DNA of 64,000 nucleotides from Actinomycetota bacterium (GTDB taxonomy: Bacteria; Actinomycetota; Thermoleophilia; Solirubrobacterales; Solirubrobacteraceae): NCBI GenBank assembly GCA_005884115.1, contig VAXW01000005.1, forward strand, positions 806,001 through 870,000. Reading direction: 5' to 3'. Every line of letters starts with the position of its first letter. The first letter of the stretch is position 1. The notes under the pieces were generated by a model that saw nothing but the letters and a program-made list of their open reading frames with translations, had not been told where the DNA came from and did no database searches. Positions 49,996-58,124 of this stretch are shown in pieces. The position numbers and the translations under genes are program-made.

Positions 49996-50033
49996 GCTCC
50001 TCAACTCTGAGCCGGTCAGCTGAGGCGAGCGCT

Positions 50034-50846
50034 TCAGCTCCTGCTGAGCGCCACCTCACCGGCCTCGCCCGCAGGCTGCTCGCCTGCAGGCTGCGCGCCC
50101 GCCGCCTGCTCGCGCGCGGCCTGCTCGCGCGCGGCGGCCACGCAGTACTCCTGCACGGCGATCTCCATCTCGAGCGTCTGCGACAGCGCGGGGCGAGCGG
50201 AGGCGTCCATCACGTGCTTGGCGCGGCCGACGGCGATGGGCGAGTTCGCGAGCAGCTCCTCGACGAGCGCTTCGGTCGCGCTCTCGAGCTCCTCGGGCGC
50301 GACGGCGCGGTTGACCAGCCCGATGCGCGCGGCCTCGGCCCCGTCGATCATGCGCCCGGTCATGATCAGCTCCTTGGCGCGGCCGAGACCGACGAGGGCT
50401 GGAAGCCGCGAGGAGCCGCCGACGTCAGGGATCAGCCCGAGCTTGACCTCGGGCAGTCCGAGCTGCGCATCGCTCGAGGCGACGCGCAGGTCGCACCCCA
50501 GCGCGACCTCGAGCGCGCCGCCGATGCACGCGCGCTGGATCTGGCAGACGACGGGCTTGGGCATCGCCTCGCAGCGGTTGGCGCACTCGAGAAACACCTC
50601 GCGGAACGGGCGCAACACCCCGGGCCGGCCGGCGTGCTGCGCGAGCTCGGCGAGGTCGACGCCTGCCGAGAAGACGGGTCCGGAGCCGCGCAGAACGACG
50701 CAGCGCACCGCATCCTGGGCTGCCGCCTGGCCGAGCGCGGCGGCCAGCTCCTGCAGGAGCTGCTGGTTCATCGCGTTGCGCTTCTCGGGACGGTTGAGGA
50801 CCACGTGGCGGACCGCTCCGCGGTCTTCGCTGATGACCATGCTCAT
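50034..50846 (-). CDS. enoyl-CoA hydratase/isomerase family protein
   Basis: 270 residues. Crotonase motifs: VVLNRPEKRNAMNQQLLQEL, GSGPVFSAGVDLAEL (first oxyanion NH), QRACIGGALEVALGCDLRVASSDAQLGLPEVKLGLIPDVGGSSRLPALVG. The general acid/base Glu in LPEVKLGL is present; the other usual Glu position reads IGGALEVALG. AGGAG precedes the ATG at 50846. The C-terminal 30 residues are an Ala/Gln/Glu/Gly repeat encoded by short direct repeats (about 50060-50135). Confidence 0.9.
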   Translation of the reverse strand: MSMVISEDRGAVRHVVLNRPEKRNAMNQQLLQELAAALGQAAAQDAVRCVVLRGSGPVFSAGVDLAELAQHAGRPGVLRPFREVFLECANRCEAMPKPVVCQIQRACIGGALEVALGCDLRVASSDAQLGLPEVKLGLIPDVGGSSRLPALVGLGRAKELIMTGRMIDGAEAARIGLVNRAVAPEELESATEALVEELLANSPIAVGRAKHVMDASARPALSQTLEMEIAVQEYCVAAAREQAAREQAAGAQPAGEQPAGEAGEVALSRS

Positions 50847-50984
50847 CGCTGCTGCTCCTGACGGTCGGTTGGCGGCTGCCGGCGCTCGTGCGCCCGGGTC
50901 TTCAGAGGCTACTGCGGCCGCGTGCGCGCTGCGGTCGCGCCGTAATAGGCTCCCTCGCCAACGGAGAATCGAAGCGGAGGTCTC

Positions 50985-51872
50985 ATGGCGCAGCAGATCA
51001 AGAAGGTGGGAGTCGTGGGAGCGGGGCTCATGGGCCACGGCATCACCCAGGTGACCGCACAGTCGGGCTACGAGGTCGTGGTGCGCGAGGTCGACGAGGC
51101 GACGCTGCAGCAGGGCTTGGGCAAGATCGAGAAGCAGCTCGCGCGGGCGGTCGAGAAAGGCAAGTCCACGCAAGAGGACGCCGACGGCGTGCGCGCCCGC
51201 ATCCACGGCACGATCGACTACGGCGAGCTCGCCGGCTGCGACCTGGTGATCGAGGCCATCACCGAGGATCTCGAGCTGAAGCTCGCGATGTGGAAGGAGG
51301 TCGACGCGCGCGCGAAGGACGGCGCTGTGTTCGCCACCAACACCTCCTCGCTGCCGGTCGTCGACCAGGCGGCGGTGACGAAGCGCCCCGAGAGCTTCGT
51401 CGGGCTTCACTACTTCAACCCCGCGCAGGTGATGAAGCTCGTGGAGGTGGTGCGCTGCGTGACGAGCAGCGAGGACGCCTTTCAAACGGCGCTGCAGTTC
51501 GCGCAGTCGCAGGGCAAGCTCGCGATCCCCACGCGAGACCGCGCGGGGTTCATCGTCAACCGCCTGCTGGTTCCGTACATGCTCGACGCGATCCGCGCGC
51601 TCGAAGAGGGCGTTGGCTCGGCGCAGGAGATCGACGAGGCGATGAAGGCGGGCGCCGCCCATCCCATGGGCCCGCTCACGCTCGCCGACTTCGTCGGCCT
51701 GGACACGCTGGGCTCGATCTGCGACGTGATGTTCGACGAGTTCCGCGAACGCCGCTTTGCCAGGCCGCCGGGCCTGCGCAAGATGCTCGCCGCGGGCTGG
51801 TATGGGCGAAAGTCGGGGATCGGCTTCTACGACTACTCGGGCGAGACGCCGCTCGAAAACCCGGGGATCTGA
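50985..51872 (+). CDS. 3-hydroxybutyryl-CoA dehydrogenase-type 3-hydroxyacyl-CoA dehydrogenase
   Basis: 295 residues. The N-terminal NAD fold VGVVGAGLMGHGITQVTAQSGYEVVVREVD and C-terminal helical domain are complete: VIEAITEDLELKLAMWKEVDARA, FATNTSSLPV, VGLHYFNPAQVMKLVEVV (catalytic His), FIVNRLLVPYMLDAIRALEEG, MKAGAAHPMGPLTLADFVGLD. It interconverts acetoacetyl-CoA and 3-hydroxybutyryl-CoA, the steps before crotonyl-CoA that feed Ccr. AGCGGAGG precedes the ATG. Divergent from the enoyl-CoA hydratase. Confidence 0.95.
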   Translation: MAQQIKKVGVVGAGLMGHGITQVTAQSGYEVVVREVDEATLQQGLGKIEKQLARAVEKGKSTQEDADGVRARIHGTIDYGELAGCDLVIEAITEDLELKLAMWKEVDARAKDGAVFATNTSSLPVVDQAAVTKRPESFVGLHYFNPAQVMKLVEVVRCVTSSEDAFQTALQFAQSQGKLAIPTRDRAGFIVNRLLVPYMLDAIRALEEGVGSAQEIDEAMKAGAAHPMGPLTLADFVGLDTLGSICDVMFDEFRERRFARPPGLRKMLAAGWYGRKSGIGFYDYSGETPLENPGI

Positions 51873-51917
51873 GCGGGCTTGCAGGCGACTGCGCCGGCGC
51901 CAGCTAGATTGCGCCCC

Positions 51918-52460
51918 ATGGTGAGCGACGCCGGCGACATCCGTGCTGCGGACGTGCACCAGGGCGACATCCGCGCGTCGGACGCCGAACGCGAGCAGAC
52001 GGCCGAGTCGCTGCGCGAGGACTACGCGGCTGGGCGGCTGAGCGGCGATGAGCTCGACGAGCGGCTCGAGGCCTCCTATCGGGCAAAGACGGTGGCCGAG
52101 CTGCGCTCCCTGCGCGACGATCTGCCCGAGCTTCCGCTTGCACCGGCGGCGCTCAGAGCTGACATGGTGCGCCGCCGCGCCGAGCTGCGCCGCAGGCTGC
52201 TGCAGCACGCGGGCGGCGCGTTCACGCCGTTTGCGATCTGCACGCTCATCTGGGCGGCCTCGGGAGCAAACGACTCCTTCTGGCCCGTGTGGGTGCTCAT
52301 CTTCCCGCTCGTCTTCGTGCTGCGCAACGCCTGGCGGCTGTACGGCCCGGCTCCCGAGCTCGATCGCGTGCAGGCCGAGCTCGAGCACCGCAGCGGCGGC
52401 TCCGGGCGACGCGCAAGGCGCCGTCACGAACACGCCCCGCGCCGGCCGGAGCTCCCGTGA
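51918..52460 (+). CDS. DUF1707 domain membrane protein
   Basis: 180 residues. DUF1707 (about 18-70): IRASDAEREQTAESLREDYAAGRLSGDELDERLEASYRAKTVAELRSLRDDLP, the SHOCT-like motif of actinobacteria. Then a basic helix and two transmembrane segments (FTPFAICTLIWAASG, FWPVWVLIFPLVFVL) and a polar tail. Probably membrane-associated. TAGATT ends 7 bases before the ATG at 51918. The stop overlaps the start of the carboxylase gene (GTGA), tying it to acyl-CoA carboxylation. Confidence 0.88.
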   Translation: MVSDAGDIRAADVHQGDIRASDAEREQTAESLREDYAAGRLSGDELDERLEASYRAKTVAELRSLRDDLPELPLAPAALRADMVRRRAELRRRLLQHAGGAFTPFAICTLIWAASGANDSFWPVWVLIFPLVFVLRNAWRLYGPAPELDRVQAELEHRSGGSGRRARRRHEHAPRRPELP

Positions 52461-54010
52461 GCGGCGAGCTGCGCACGCACGAGCAGGCGGTGGACGAGGC
52501 CACGACCCGCGCCCTCGTGGGCGGGCCTGAGCGCCACCGCGAGAAGGCGCGCGAGCAGGGCAAGCTGCCGGTGCGCGAGCGCGTGGCGCTGCTGCTCGAC
52601 GAGGGCTCCTTCTGCGAGGAGGCGCTGCTGGCCAACTGGCAGGAGGAGGGGTTGGGCGCGGACGGCGTGGTCACGGGGCTCGGGCGGATCGACTCACGGC
52701 CGGTGGCGCTGATGGCCAACGACCCCACCGTCAAGGCGGGCTCGTGGGGGCCGAAGACGGTCGAGAAGATCCTGCGCGTGCAGGAGCGCGCGCTGTCGCT
52801 GAGCGTGCCGATGATCTACCTGGTCGACTCGGCCGGCGCGCGCATCACGGAGCAGGTGCAGATGTTCCCGGGCAGGCGCGGCGCTGGGCACATCTTCCAC
52901 AACGAGGTGGCGCTGTCGGGCGTGGTGCCGCAGGTGTGCGTGCTGTTCGGCCCCAGCGCCGCCGGCGGCGCGTACATCCCGGCGTTCTGCGACTTGGTGA
53001 TCATGCGCGACGGCAACGCCTCGATGTACCTCGGCTCGCCGCGCATGGCCGAGATGGTGATCGGCGAGAAGGTGACGCTCGAGGAGATGGGCGGCGCGCG
53101 CATGCACACCTCGGTCTCCGGCTGCGGGCACCAGCTCGTCGCGAGCGACGAGGAGGGCATCGCGATGGCGCGCCGCTGGCTCTCCTATCTGCCGAGCAAC
53201 TGGCTCCGGGAGCCCCCGCGCGACCCATCCGCGCCCGCGAGTCCGCTTGCGGACGGCGGGCGCCTCTCAGATGTGATCCCCGAGGATGAGAACAAGCCCT
53301 TCGACATGATGACGCTGATCGAGGGGATCATCGACGAGGGCTCGCTGCTGGAGATCCACCCGCGCTGGGCCAAGGAGCTGATCGTCGGCTTCGCGCGGCT
53401 CGACGGCGCGAGCATCGGCGTCGTGGCCAACCAGCCCAAGCACAAGGGCGGGGTGCTCTTCTGCGACTCGGCGGACAAGGCTGCGCGCTTCATCTGGACG
53501 TGCAACGCGTTCAACGTGCCGCTTCTGTTTCTCGCCGACGTGCCCGGCTTCATGATCGGCACGGCGGTCGAGCGCGAAGGCATCATCCGCCACGGCGCCA
53601 AGATGATCAGCGCGGTCAGCGAGGCGACGGTGCCGAAGATCTCGGTGATCGTGCGCAAGGCTTACGGCGCTGGGCTGTACGCGATGGCGGGACCCGCCTA
53701 CGAGCCCGATTGCTGCCTTGCCCTGCCGACCGCGTCGATCGCGGTGATGGGCCCCCAGGCGGCGATCAACGCGGTGTACTACAACCAGCTGCAGGCGATC
53801 GAGGACGATCAGGAGCGCGCCCAGCGCACCGAGGAGCTGCGAGCGGCCTACGCCGAGGACGTCGACATCCTGCACCTCGCCTCAGAGCTCGTCGTCGACG
53901 CAGTCGTGCAGCCCGACGAGCTGCGCGAGGAGCTCATCCGGCGCTTCGCGCTCGCCTCGAGCAAGCGGCGCGAGCGCCCGCCCAGGCGCAACCCCGTCAC
54001 GCCCGTCTGA
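52457..54010 (+). CDS. acyl-CoA carboxylase beta (carboxyltransferase) subunit
   Basis: 517 residues, AccD/PccB/MccB family. HREKAREQGKLPVRERVALLLDEGSF at the N-terminus, then MIYLVDSAGARITEQVQMFPGRRGAGHIFHNEVALSGVVPQVCVLFGPSAAGGAYIPAFCDLVIM (oxyanion loop GPSAAGGAY), MHTSVSGCGHQLVASDEE and GFMIGTAVEREGIIRHGAKMISAVSEATVPKISVIVRKAYGAGLYAMAGP. This pattern with GRRGAGHIF resembles methylcrotonyl/geranyl-CoA type subunits, but it could also be propionyl- or acetyl-CoA carboxylase. No biotin carboxylase gene is adjacent. Confidence 0.92.
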   Translation: MSGELRTHEQAVDEATTRALVGGPERHREKAREQGKLPVRERVALLLDEGSFCEEALLANWQEEGLGADGVVTGLGRIDSRPVALMANDPTVKAGSWGPKTVEKILRVQERALSLSVPMIYLVDSAGARITEQVQMFPGRRGAGHIFHNEVALSGVVPQVCVLFGPSAAGGAYIPAFCDLVIMRDGNASMYLGSPRMAEMVIGEKVTLEEMGGARMHTSVSGCGHQLVASDEEGIAMARRWLSYLPSNWLREPPRDPSAPASPLADGGRLSDVIPEDENKPFDMMTLIEGIIDEGSLLEIHPRWAKELIVGFARLDGASIGVVANQPKHKGGVLFCDSADKAARFIWTCNAFNVPLLFLADVPGFMIGTAVEREGIIRHGAKMISAVSEATVPKISVIVRKAYGAGLYAMAGPAYEPDCCLALPTASIAVMGPQAAINAVYYNQLQAIEDDQERAQRTEELRAAYAEDVDILHLASELVVDAVVQPDELREELIRRFALASSKRRERPPRRNPVTPV

Positions 54011-54064
54011 GCGGGAGATGGCTTTCGAGGATGAGTAGAACGGACGGCCGTGCGGCCGCGCGTT

Positions 54065-54697
54065 TCAGGCAGTCGGCGGGGGAGGTGCCGCTGCCGTGAC
54101 CGGTGACGCCGGGCCCGCGCCGGCGGGCGGGGGCTCCTGGAAGGGCGGGTAGGTCTCGGTGAGCAGGAACAGGTAAGCGTCGCTGCGCGCTGTGTAGGAG
54201 CTCGCGAGCACCATCACGTCAAAGAGCCCGCGCGGGAGCTTGCCGATCGCGAGGATCACAAACCACGCTCCCACCGCGCACACCTCGAGCAGCAGGCCGA
54301 GCACGTAGCGCAGCACCGCGATCGGGATCGCGAGGATGATGCGGAAGAGCGTGCGCGCGCGGCTATAACGCTCGAGGGGCCCGTCGAAGCGCATGCGCAC
54401 CGGGTAGGAGTCGTCGGGGCTCCCGCCGAGCGGCGGGTAGGGGTCGCAGAGGAGCAGCGCGTAGCTGGTGACGCGCACGAGACAGCGCGTGTAGCCGGCC
54501 ACGAAGTTGTACAGGCCGGCCGGGTAGCGGCCGGTGATGACGATCGCGAACCACGCGATCACGATCACGATGCCGGCGACGATCGCGTACAGATAGAGGA
54601 GCAGGGCCGCCGGGATGACGAGGATCAGCCTCAGCAGCGTCGTCAGGCGGCTGCGCCGCTCAACGTAGTCGGCCTCGAAGCGCACCGGGTAGGACAT
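54065..54697 (-). CDS. DUF4389 membrane protein (two repeats)
   Basis: 210 residues in two similar halves: YPVRFEADYVERRSRLTTLLRLILVIPAALLLYLYAIVAGIVIVIAWFAIVITGRYPAGLYNFVAGYTR and YPVRMRFDGPLERYSRARTLFRIILAIPIAVLRYVLGLLLEVCAVGAWFVILAIGKLPRGLFDVMVLASSY, each two helices, with WFxIxIxGxxPxGLxxF conserved. DUF4389 membrane proteins are common in actinobacteria; function unknown. Pro-rich C-terminus. A TACTCT hexamer is 10 bases before the ATG at 54697. Confidence 0.87.
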   Translation of the reverse strand: MSYPVRFEADYVERRSRLTTLLRLILVIPAALLLYLYAIVAGIVIVIAWFAIVITGRYPAGLYNFVAGYTRCLVRVTSYALLLCDPYPPLGGSPDDSYPVRMRFDGPLERYSRARTLFRIILAIPIAVLRYVLGLLLEVCAVGAWFVILAIGKLPRGLFDVMVLASSYTARSDAYLFLLTETYPPFQEPPPAGAGPASPVTAAAPPPPTA

Positions 54698-54796
54698 GAA
54701 CAAGCAAAGAGTAGGCCGCCGTGCGGCGGACCGGCGGTGGGGCGGGCGATTACCGGCGTCGGCGCGGGCGCCGTTTTGACATAGATTTGCGCGGCG

Positions 54797-56212
54797 ATGG
54801 ATCCGTCCGAGCTCGCGTACGCAGGGATCGCCCGCCAGGCGGAGCTGATCGCCGCGCGCGAGGTCTCTGCGCGGGAGCTGCTCGACCTCTACCTCGCGCG
54901 CATCGAGCGCTTTGACCCGCTCCTGAACGCGTTCCGGGTCGTGTTCACGGAGCGCGCCCGCCTGGAGGCCGATCAGGCCGACGCGAGGCGGGGGGCGGGG
55001 GAGGCGCGGCCGCTGCTCGGCGTGCCGATAGCGGTCAAGGACGACCTCGACGTCGCGGGCGAGGTCACGGCCTGGGGCACGAACGCGCACGGCCCGCCGG
55101 CGCAAGCAGACGCGGAGGTCGTGCGCCGCCTGCGCGACGCTGGCGCGGTGATCATCGGCAAGACCAACGTGCCCGAGCTCACCATCTTCCCGTTCACCGA
55201 GTCGGCGACGTTCGGCGTGACGCGCAACCCGTGGGACCTGCAGCGCGCCCCGGGCGGCTCGAGCGGCGGCAGCGCGGCGGCGGTGGCAGCCGGGCTGGTC
55301 GGCGCAGCGCTCGGCTCGGATGGCGCGGGCTCGATCCGCATACCGTCGGCGTGGTGCGGGCTGTTCGGTCTCAAGCCTCAACGCGGGCGCGTGTCGCTCG
55401 CGCCGCGTCCGAGGGCCTGGCACGGGCTGTCGGTCAACGGCGTGCTGACCCGCCGGGTTGCCGATACCGCTCTCTTCCACGACGTGGCCTCGGGCACCAC
55501 GGACATCGACCGCGACAGCGCGCCGTCGCCGGCGCAGCCGTTCTCGACGTCGGCAGCGACGCCGCCGCGACGGCTTCGCATCGCCTACTCGACCCGCTTC
55601 CCGCCGGGCGTGATCGCGCGCCTCGACGGCGACGCGGCGCGCGCGCTGACCGAGACGGTCGAGCTGCTGCGCTCGCTCGGCCATGAGCTCACAGAGCACG
55701 ATCCCGACTACGGGCTCGCCGCGATCCCGCAGGTGCTGGTGCGCTACCTGCGCGGCATCCACGACGACGCCGCCGGCATGGCGCACCCGCGGCGCCTCGA
55801 ACGGCGCACGCGCGGCATGGGCCGCATGGGCGCTGTGATTCCCGAGGCGCTGCTCGAGCGATCGCTGGCGGGCGAGGAGCAGTTCACACGCCGGCTGAAC
55901 TCGGTGCTCGAGCAGCACGACGTGCTCATCACCCCCACCACGGCGACGCCGCCTCCGCGCATCGGACAGTTCCAAGGGCGAGGGGCGCTTTGGACGCTCA
56001 ACATGGTGGCGGGGATGGTCCCCTACAACGGCGTCTGGAACGTGACCGGCCAGCCCGCGGCCTCGGTGCCTGCGGGCTTCGGCGCGGACGGCCTGCCGCG
56101 CGGGGTGCAGCTCGTGGGCAGGCCGGGCGACGAGGCGGCGCTGCTGGCGCTCGCCGGCCAGATCGAGGCTGAGCGCCAGTGGCCTGCGGAGCGCCCGCCC
56201 GAGTTCGCGTGA
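54797..56212 (+). CDS. amidase signature family amidase
   Basis: 471 residues. The Ser-Ser-Lys triad is present: K81 (GVPIAVKDDLD), cis-Ser in APGGSSGGSAAAVAAGLVG (about 155-156) and nucleophile S179 in LGSDGAGSIRIPSAWCGLFGLKP. It hydrolyses a carboxamide; it is not clearly the GatA subunit, since gatB/gatC are not near. Overlaps the next gene (GTGA). A TAGATT hexamer is 9 bases before the ATG at 54797. Confidence 0.93.
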   Translation: MDPSELAYAGIARQAELIAAREVSARELLDLYLARIERFDPLLNAFRVVFTERARLEADQADARRGAGEARPLLGVPIAVKDDLDVAGEVTAWGTNAHGPPAQADAEVVRRLRDAGAVIIGKTNVPELTIFPFTESATFGVTRNPWDLQRAPGGSSGGSAAAVAAGLVGAALGSDGAGSIRIPSAWCGLFGLKPQRGRVSLAPRPRAWHGLSVNGVLTRRVADTALFHDVASGTTDIDRDSAPSPAQPFSTSAATPPRRLRIAYSTRFPPGVIARLDGDAARALTETVELLRSLGHELTEHDPDYGLAAIPQVLVRYLRGIHDDAAGMAHPRRLERRTRGMGRMGAVIPEALLERSLAGEEQFTRRLNSVLEQHDVLITPTTATPPPRIGQFQGRGALWTLNMVAGMVPYNGVWNVTGQPAASVPAGFGADGLPRGVQLVGRPGDEAALLALAGQIEAERQWPAERPPEFA

Positions 56213-57018
56213 GCCAAGCCGAGGAGCTGCTGCCCCTGGCGGTGGAGGCCGCGCGCATGGCAGGCGGCCTTCTGTCGGCGCGCGCGGGGCGCGGCGCGGA
56301 GCGCGACGTGCGCGCCAAGAGCACGCCCACGGATCTCGTCAGCGAGGCGGACCACTCCTCCGAGCGCGCGATCCGCGAGCTGCTCGCCAGGCGCAGGCCC
56401 CGCGACGGGTTCGTGGGCGAGGAGCAGGGCGGCGCCGAGGCGGGTGACAGCGGGCTGCAGTGGGTGGTGGACCCGCTCGATGGCACCGTCAACTACCTCT
56501 TTGGAATCCCCCAGTGGTGCGTCAGCGTGGCGGTGCGCGATGGAGAGCGCACGCTCGCGGGGGCCGTCTATGACCCCAACCGCGACGAGCTCTTCACCGC
56601 CACCTGCGAGTCCGCGCCGATGCTCGCGCGCGGCGAGAGCGCTGAGCGGCTCGATCGCTCGGACGCGCCGAGCGAGTGCGTGGAGCTCTCGAAGGCGATG
56701 CTCGCCACCGGCTTCGCCTACGACGCGCGCGTGCGCGCCGCGCAGGCTCAGGTGCTCGCGCGGGCGGCACCGCGCGTGCGCGACATCAGGCGCTTCGGCA
56801 GCGCGGCGCTCGATCTCGCATGGACGGCCGCGGGGCGCTTCGACGCCTACTTCGAGCGCTCGGTCAAGCAATGGGACATCGCCGCCGGCGCGCTGCTCTG
56901 CGAGCGCGCGGGGCTGTCAGTGCTCGAGCTGCCCGTGCACCCCAACCTCCCATGGGGCATCCTCGTCGCGCCGCCGGCGTTGGCCGAGCCTCTGATGGAG
57001 CTCGTCGGAGGGCCGTAG
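56209..57018 (+). CDS. inositol monophosphatase family protein
   Basis: 269 residues. Metal-binding motifs: FVGEEQGG (E71), VDPLDGTVNYLFGIPQWCVSVAV (D88, D91) and VKQWDIAAGALLCERAG (late Asp). Lithium-sensitive phosphatase fold acting on inositol-1-phosphate, histidinol phosphate or similar sugar phosphates. Coupled to the amidase by the GTGA overlap, though no shared pathway is apparent. Confidence 0.93.
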   Translation: MSQAEELLPLAVEAARMAGGLLSARAGRGAERDVRAKSTPTDLVSEADHSSERAIRELLARRRPRDGFVGEEQGGAEAGDSGLQWVVDPLDGTVNYLFGIPQWCVSVAVRDGERTLAGAVYDPNRDELFTATCESAPMLARGESAERLDRSDAPSECVELSKAMLATGFAYDARVRAAQAQVLARAAPRVRDIRRFGSAALDLAWTAAGRFDAYFERSVKQWDIAAGALLCERAGLSVLELPVHPNLPWGILVAPPALAEPLMELVGGP

Positions 57019-57105
57019 ACCCTCGATCGCGACGCGGGTGCCGAGCCGGCGCGCTGTCCGGCAAGCAGCGTTCCGTCCCGGTGCTCAAATTAGACTGAAC
57101 CGTGC

Positions 57106-57188
57106 GCGGCGGTGGAGGAACGGCAGACTCGATGCGCTCAAAACGCATTGTCCGAAAGGACGTGTGGGTTCGAATCCCACCCGCCGCA
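57106..57188 (+). tRNA. tRNA-Leu, anticodon CAA
   Basis: 83 bases. The acceptor GCGGCGG (57106-57112) pairs with CCGCCGC (57181-57187). The anticodon stem ATGCG/CGCAT holds loop CTCAAAA with CAA at 34-36, reading UUG. A long variable arm (TTGTCCGAAAGGACG) marks a class II tRNA. T-loop GGTTCGAATCC. CCA is not encoded. TAGACT lies 9 bases upstream. Confidence 0.96.
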
Positions 57189-57262
57189 CTCCTGTGATGT
57201 GTCATCCATGAAGGAGCGGGCCCTGTCAAGGTTCGGGTCACGGTGCTCGGGCGGTCGTCGGC

Positions 57263-57802
57263 TCAGGCCGGGTGAGGCGGCGCGTCGCCGTAGAGGCGCG
57301 CGGCGGGGTCCGCTTCGTAGCGCTCGACCTCGACGTTCCAGCCCTGCGAGAACCCGCGCATCGCAAACGCGACCAGCAGCATCTGCACGGGCACGATCAG
57401 CAGCGTGAGCGTCCCGAGCAGGCCGGCGCTCAGCGACGGTTCTTCAAAGCCGGTCTTGTCGCGGGCGAACCAGCTCGGCCCGGCGACGAGAGCGAAGATG
57501 CCGAGCAGCACCGCGAGCACCGCGGCGACGGGCAGCACGCCGCGGTTCCAGCGCGCGGCGAAGAACGCGAGCGTGATGTAGATCGCGATGTAGGCGATCT
57601 CGACGGGCTTGGCGGACTGCAGCACGGTCCATCCACCCGCTGTCACGATCAACACGAGCCCGGCGCTGGCGAGCAGCAGCAGCACGACGGTCGCACGCGT
57701 CGCCTGCACTACCGGCTTGCTGCGGTTGGGGTGTGTGATCACCACGCGCGCCGACGGTTGACCGGGCGCGGGCTCGCGCTGTGGCTCGCTGGACACTGTC
57801 AC
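57263..57802 (-). CDS. uncharacterised four-helix membrane protein
   Basis: 179 residues. An N-terminal cytoplasmic stretch rich in Pro and Arg leads to four hydrophobic segments: ATVVLLLLASAGLVLIVTAGG, PVEIAYIAIYITLAFFAARW, VLPVAAVLAVLLGIFALVAGP and LLGTLTLLIVPVQMLLVAFAMRGF, then a charged tail with VEVERYEADP. No domain recognised. It lies between two tRNA-Leu genes on the opposite strand. Confidence 0.78.
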   Translation of the reverse strand: MTVSSEPQREPAPGQPSARVVITHPNRSKPVVQATRATVVLLLLASAGLVLIVTAGGWTVLQSAKPVEIAYIAIYITLAFFAARWNRGVLPVAAVLAVLLGIFALVAGPSWFARDKTGFEEPSLSAGLLGTLTLLIVPVQMLLVAFAMRGFSQGWNVEVERYEADPAARLYGDAPPHPA

Positions 57803-57872
57803 ACGAAGATACCGCCTCGCGCTTGTGCGTGGGCGCCGCTCGAGCGGCGGCGGCTAGGCTCTGGATGGCTGA

Positions 57873-57956
57873 GCGGGTGTGGTGGAACTGGCAGACACGC
57901 CGGCCTTAGGAGCCGGTGGGCGAAAGCCCTTGGAGGTTCGAGTCCTCTCGCCCGCA
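57873..57956 (+). tRNA. tRNA-Leu, anticodon TAG; integration target
   Basis: 84 bases. The acceptor GCGGGTG (57873-57879) pairs with CGCCCGC (57949-57955). The anticodon stem CCGGC/GCCGG has loop CTTAGGA with TAG at 34-36, reading CUA. The long variable arm TGGGCGAAAGCCC marks class II. T-loop GGTTCGAGTCC. The integrase gene begins 168 bases downstream, so the 3' half of this tRNA is the likely attachment site. CCA is not encoded. Confidence 0.96.
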
Positions 57957-57958
57957 TC

Positions 57959-57995
57959 AAAGAATAAGGCCCGGAAATCAGGGTCTTATTCTTTT
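57959..57995 (+). terminator. intrinsic terminator after tRNA-Leu(TAG)
   Basis: AAGAATAAGGCCC (57960-57972) pairs with GGGTCTTATTCTT (57981-57993), 13 bp with one G-T, loop of eight, followed by TT (57994-57995) to complete a CTTTT end. It immediately follows the tRNA and is AT-rich for this genome. It may also overlap the attachment site. Confidence 0.75.
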
Positions 57996-58031
57996 CCCAG
58001 GCTTCGAGCGCGCCTTGCGCAGCCTGCCAGT

Positions 58032-58052
58032 GGGTAACACCATCGGGTAACA
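58032..58052 (+). repeat. GGGTAACA direct repeat upstream of the integrase
   Basis: GGGTAACA occurs at 58032-58039 and 58045-58052, 13 bases apart, between the tRNA and the integrase gene. Such pairs can be arm-type binding sites for integrase or excisionase. Confidence 0.4.
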
Positions 58053-58124
58053 TAAGGGCGCAAACGAGAAGGGCGCCCCGCGGTTGCAGCGCTGGGCGCG
58101 TGGACACCGCCGACCGGACCGACG

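Noticed and set aside
54797-57018. GatA of a tRNA-dependent amidotransferase
   Set aside because: No gatB or gatC is near and the partner gene is an inositol monophosphatase family member; a general amidase is safer.
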